This document shows positions 61,970 through 64,000 of a DNA stretch of 64,000 nucleotides, in pieces. The stretch covers positions 124,001-188,000 of the forward strand of contig NZ_FMZQ01000008.1 in assembly GCF_900102635.1 (NCBI RefSeq). Direction: 5' to 3'. The notes beneath the pieces were generated by a model. The model did no database searches, was not told the DNA's origin, and saw only the letters and a list, made by a program, of their open reading frames with translations. Source of the DNA: Ectopseudomonas chengduensis (GTDB lineage: Bacteria > Pseudomonadota > Gammaproteobacteria > Pseudomonadales > Pseudomonadaceae). Numbering within the stretch: position 1 is the stretch's first letter; the number at the start of each line of letters is the position of its first letter. The position numbers were made by a program, and so were the translations under genes.

Positions 61970-62560
61970 TCAGGCTTGCGGGGGATTTAGCCCATCACTG
62001 GGCAACAGGGTTTGCAGGAGCAGTTGCGCGGTGCGACCAGCACTGTCGGCCGCGTCGGCCTGGCCGGTGACCATGGCGACGGCCGTTGCGCCATCGATCA
62101 GCAGGAGAAACTGCCTGGCCATCGCCTCGGGATCGGCAAAGCCGCAAGCCGTGGTCAGCTCGTTCAGGTAGGCCAACAGGCGTTGTTTGTGCAGCAACGC
62201 GACGGCGCGGATCTCGCTGTCGGGATCACCGACCTCCCCTGCCGCATTGATGAAGGCGCAGCCATGGAAGTCAGGTGCGCAGAACCAGCTGCGCAGCAGT
62301 GGGAACACGGCCAGCAGCCGCTCGCTCGGCGATCCCGCAGAAGTGCCGGCGATGAACCATTGCATCCAGCGTTCATCACGCGCGCGCAGCGCAGCGGCAA
62401 CCAGCATTTCCTTGGTTGGATAGAGGCGGTAAATGCTTTTACGCGCCACCCCCGACGCCTTAACGATGGCGTCCATGCCAGTGGCGTTGATACCACCGGC
62501 ATAGACCAGGCTTTCGGTGGCTTGCAGCAAGCGCTGCTGTAGAGAGACATCTTCGAGCAT
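61970..62560 (-). CDS. TetR-family transcriptional regulator
   Basis: A 196-residue regulator. The N-terminal helix-turn-helix is GINATGMDAIVKASGVARKSIYRLYPTKEMLVAAAL, and the remainder is a ligand-binding helical bundle (LLTTACGFADPEAMARQFLL-type). It is upstream of the DUF1348 gene in an operon and is preceded by a 15-bp inverted repeat that is the probable operator, implying autoregulation. Confidence 0.88.
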   Translation of the reverse strand: MLEDVSLQQRLLQATESLVYAGGINATGMDAIVKASGVARKSIYRLYPTKEMLVAAALRARDERWMQWFIAGTSAGSPSERLLAVFPLLRSWFCAPDFHGCAFINAAGEVGDPDSEIRAVALLHKQRLLAYLNELTTACGFADPEAMARQFLLLIDGATAVAMVTGQADAADSAGRTAQLLLQTLLPSDGLNPPQA

Positions 62561-62573
62561 GGTTCAAACCATA

Positions 62574-62612
62574 GAGAATGATCGTTCTCAGCAAGATAGA
62601 ACGATCATTCTC
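62574..62612. promoter_or_regulatory. TetR operator upstream of the tetR-DUF1348 operon
   Basis: A perfect inverted repeat of GAGAATGATCGTTCT (62574-62588) and AGAACGATCATTCTC (62598-62612), 13-52 bp before the tetR start. Each arm is itself nearly palindromic (GAATGATCGTTC), suggesting two dimer sites. Confidence 0.65.
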
Positions 62613-62681
62613 AAAGGTCAAGCAAATGCATAAACGTCGGGTCAAGTCCCCCTGCGAAACGTCAACTGGCGCCAAGCTACG

Positions 62682-63239
62682 CTAGCTGCAAAGGAGGTAT
62701 TCACTGAATCTCGCCACCCCCTGCTCCAGCGGTAGATCAAGTCCGTTGGCAAGGTAGGCGACCGTTCGATAGAAACCAGCCAGCATCAATATCTCCAGAA
62801 CCTGCTCATCATCGAAGTACTCCCGGATGCGGGCGAACTCCTCATCGCTCAGCGTTGCACGCTCGTGCAGCGCATCGACGGTGATCAGCAAAGTAGCTTC
62901 TTCGACAGACCACATTTCAGGACGCAATGGCCTGTCCAACGTAGCGCTCACCTCCTCCCTGCTCAAGCCAGCCGCTTCGCCGAAGACCGTCACATGAACG
63001 CCCCATTCGTACTCACAGCCAGTCAGTGCGCAGCATCTGTCGATGACCAGCTCGCGCTGACGCAGCGTCAGCAGCTTGCCGTCCAACAGGGCTCCCGCCG
63101 TGAACTTTTGCCATGCGCGCCTGCTGCTCGCCAGGGTCCTGAATAGCACCAGAGGCGGTACACCTGCGCCCATGATCCTGTCGAAGGACGCCTGGATTTC
63201 CTCCGCATAGGGTTCGTTCAGTGCCGAGATTCTGCTCAT
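62682..63239 (-). CDS. Carboxymuconolactone decarboxylase/AhpD family protein
   Basis: A 185-residue protein of the CMD/AhpD fold. It contains the characteristic RQRELVIDRCCALTGCEYEWGVHV segment with C75, E78 and H82, a variant of the family's redox/acid motif. Enzymes of this type act as decarboxylases or peroxidase-like reductants. It is divergent from an HxlR-type regulator across a short operator-like palindrome, so it is probably controlled by that protein. Substrate unknown. Confidence 0.82.
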   Translation of the reverse strand: MSRISALNEPYAEEIQASFDRIMGAGVPPLVLFRTLASSRRAWQKFTAGALLDGKLLTLRQRELVIDRCCALTGCEYEWGVHVTVFGEAAGLSREEVSATLDRPLRPEMWSVEEATLLITVDALHERATLSDEEFARIREYFDDEQVLEILMLAGFYRTVAYLANGLDLPLEQGVARFSEYLLCS

Positions 63240-63260
63240 GCTGTATTCTCCGCTATCGAA

Positions 63261-63295
63261 TATGTAGCAACAGTATTGCTACATATTTTGTAGCA
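63261..63295. promoter_or_regulatory. Palindromic operator between CMD-family gene and hxlR-type gene
   Basis: TATGTAGCAA (63261-63270) pairs perfectly with TTGCTACATA (63276-63285), and a further TGTAGCAA half-site lies at 63289-63296. It sits in the 90-bp divergent gap. Confidence 0.6.
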
Positions 63296-63329
63296 AACAA
63301 GAGCGATAAACAGAGGTGATAAGCCCAGC

Positions 63330-63656
63330 ATGACTTCATCGATTATCAATGGACGCCGCCCGATCATGGCGCTGCTGGACCTGCTCGGGCAGAAATGGGC
63401 GCTGCGGGTTATTTGGGAGCTGCGCAATGGCGCGCTCAACTCCAGGGCCTTGAGAAGTGCTTCAGGGGAGATATCGCCAACGGTGCTGCAGAGCCGAATC
63501 AACGAGCTACGAGCAGCAGGCATCGTCGTATCGGGCGACAACGGTTACTCACTGACTGCCTTGGGGGTCGAGCTCTCAGAGACGTTCATCCCGCTTTATC
63601 ACTTTGCCGGCAAATGGGCGGATCATCTCGAGCAGAATTCGGAGCAAGACGGTTAG
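63330..63656 (+). CDS. HxlR-family transcriptional regulator
   Basis: A 108-residue winged-helix regulator: LLDLLGQKWALRVIWELRNG then ALNSRALRSASGEISPTVLQ, ending LYHFAGKWADHLEQN. HxlR/MarR-like proteins respond to reactive or aromatic compounds. It is divergent from the CMD-family gene, and the inter-gene palindrome is its likely operator. One ATG is available at 63330. Confidence 0.88.
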   Translation: MTSSIINGRRPIMALLDLLGQKWALRVIWELRNGALNSRALRSASGEISPTVLQSRINELRAAGIVVSGDNGYSLTALGVELSETFIPLYHFAGKWADHLEQNSEQDG

Positions 63657-63663
63657 TCGAGCA

Positions 63664-64000
63664 TCAGCGCCGTGACAACACTGGCGCATGCTCGGCCATC
63701 AGCGCTACCACCCAGTCGATGAATACCCGCAGCTTGGCACTGACATGGCGGTTCGGCGGGAAGGCCAGGTACATCGGCATCGGTTTCATCTGCCAGTCCT
63801 CGAATAAACGCACCAGCTCCCCGCTGGCCAGGTGTGGTTTGGCCATGTAGTGCGGCAGCCAGAGCATGCCCAGGCCCGCCAGGCCCGCAGCCAGATAGGC
63901 GTTGCCATCGTCGACCGTCAGCAGCGGGCGGCCATGGGCCTCGATGCGTTCTTCACCCCGCTGCATCGCATAGGGCAAGGCCTTGCCGGTGCGCGACCAG
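63664..64000 (-). CDS. LysR-family transcriptional regulator, C-terminal part
   Basis: The last ~112 residues of a LysR-type regulator; the 5' end lies beyond the window. The readable part is the effector domain: WSRTGKALPYAMQRGEERIE, DDGNAYLAAGLAGLGMLWLPHYMA and LVRLFEDWQMKPMPMYLAFPPNRHVSAKLRVFIDWVVALM. The GLGMLWLP segment and the LAFPPNRHVSAKLRVFIDW ending are typical of the CrgA/LTTR substrate-binding domain. The start at 63978 suggested by an open frame is internal. Confidence 0.85.
   Translation of the reverse strand, partial: WSRTGKALPYAMQRGEERIEAHGRPLLTVDDGNAYLAAGLAGLGMLWLPHYMAKPHLASGELVRLFEDWQMKPMPMYLAFPPNRHVSAKLRVFIDWVVALMAEHAPVLSRR

Overview
The window is a stretch of Pseudomonas chromosome. 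Codons are GC-rich. The block dnaQ-rnhA-methyltransferase-gloB-mltD-ABC transporter-fabI-ppiD-hupB-lon-clpX-clpP-tig-tRNAs-folD has the gene order I know from Pseudomonas aeruginosa. Other genus-typical content is a liu leucine-degradation cluster, a MexT-like LysR regulator, a PilT/PilU ATPase and many short palindromic intergenic repeats. The species is probably not P. aeruginosa: ampC lies outside its usual ampR neighbourhood, next to an Lrp-type regulator.

Layout. 1-5.9 kb: dnaQ (partial), rnhA, a SAM methyltransferase, gloB, mltD and an HDOD-GAF protein. 6-13.4 kb: a five-gene peptide ABC transporter (two tandem binding proteins, two permeases, a fused double ATPase), followed by fabI. 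14.5-24.5 kb: a phospholipase-D lipoprotein, then the proteostasis block ppiD, hupB, lon, clpX, clpP, tig on the minus strand, with sigma-32-like promoters before lon and clpX. 24.6-31.2 kb: a decayed P2/phiCTX-like prophage in the 3' end of a tRNA-Leu gene. 31.2-32.6 kb: tRNA-Leu, tRNA-His, tRNA-Arg and folD. 32.7-38.7 kb: a six-gene ABC transporter operon ordered like rhizobial glpSTPQUV (glycerol), with a good sigma-54 promoter candidate and a divergent sigma-54 activator. 40.7-43.4 kb: an EamA exporter, an Lrp regulator and a class C beta-lactamase. 43.4-56.2 kb: branched-chain acyl-CoA catabolism, with a three-gene operon (acyl-CoA dehydrogenase, thiolase, SDR) divergent from liuR-liuABCDE, then acetoacetyl-CoA synthetase. 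56.3-64 kb: an RsbQ-like hydrolase overlapping a PAS-GGDEF diguanylate cyclase, a periplasmic binding protein, a PilT/PilU ATPase, a parvulin and several small regulator/enzyme pairs.

The most unusual region is the prophage remnant. A 27-bp direct repeat containing the tRNA-Leu 3' end marks both ends, and each end carries GTTCCCA-like repeats at 11-bp spacing that look like integrase arm sites. Inside are a frameshifted late-control gene D, a second copy of its 3' end (111 bp identical), the tail of an integrase and a broken CII/YmfL-like regulator. Three intact, AT-richer cargo genes lie among these relics: a 391-residue protein with a deaminase-type zinc motif (HAE ... CPFC) behind an F-box-like segment, a lipoprotein, and a multi-pass membrane protein. 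The deaminase gene sits between the two gene-D copies, as expected for a cassette exchanged by recombination in D. Phage defence or a toxin role is inference; the sequence shows only motifs and context.
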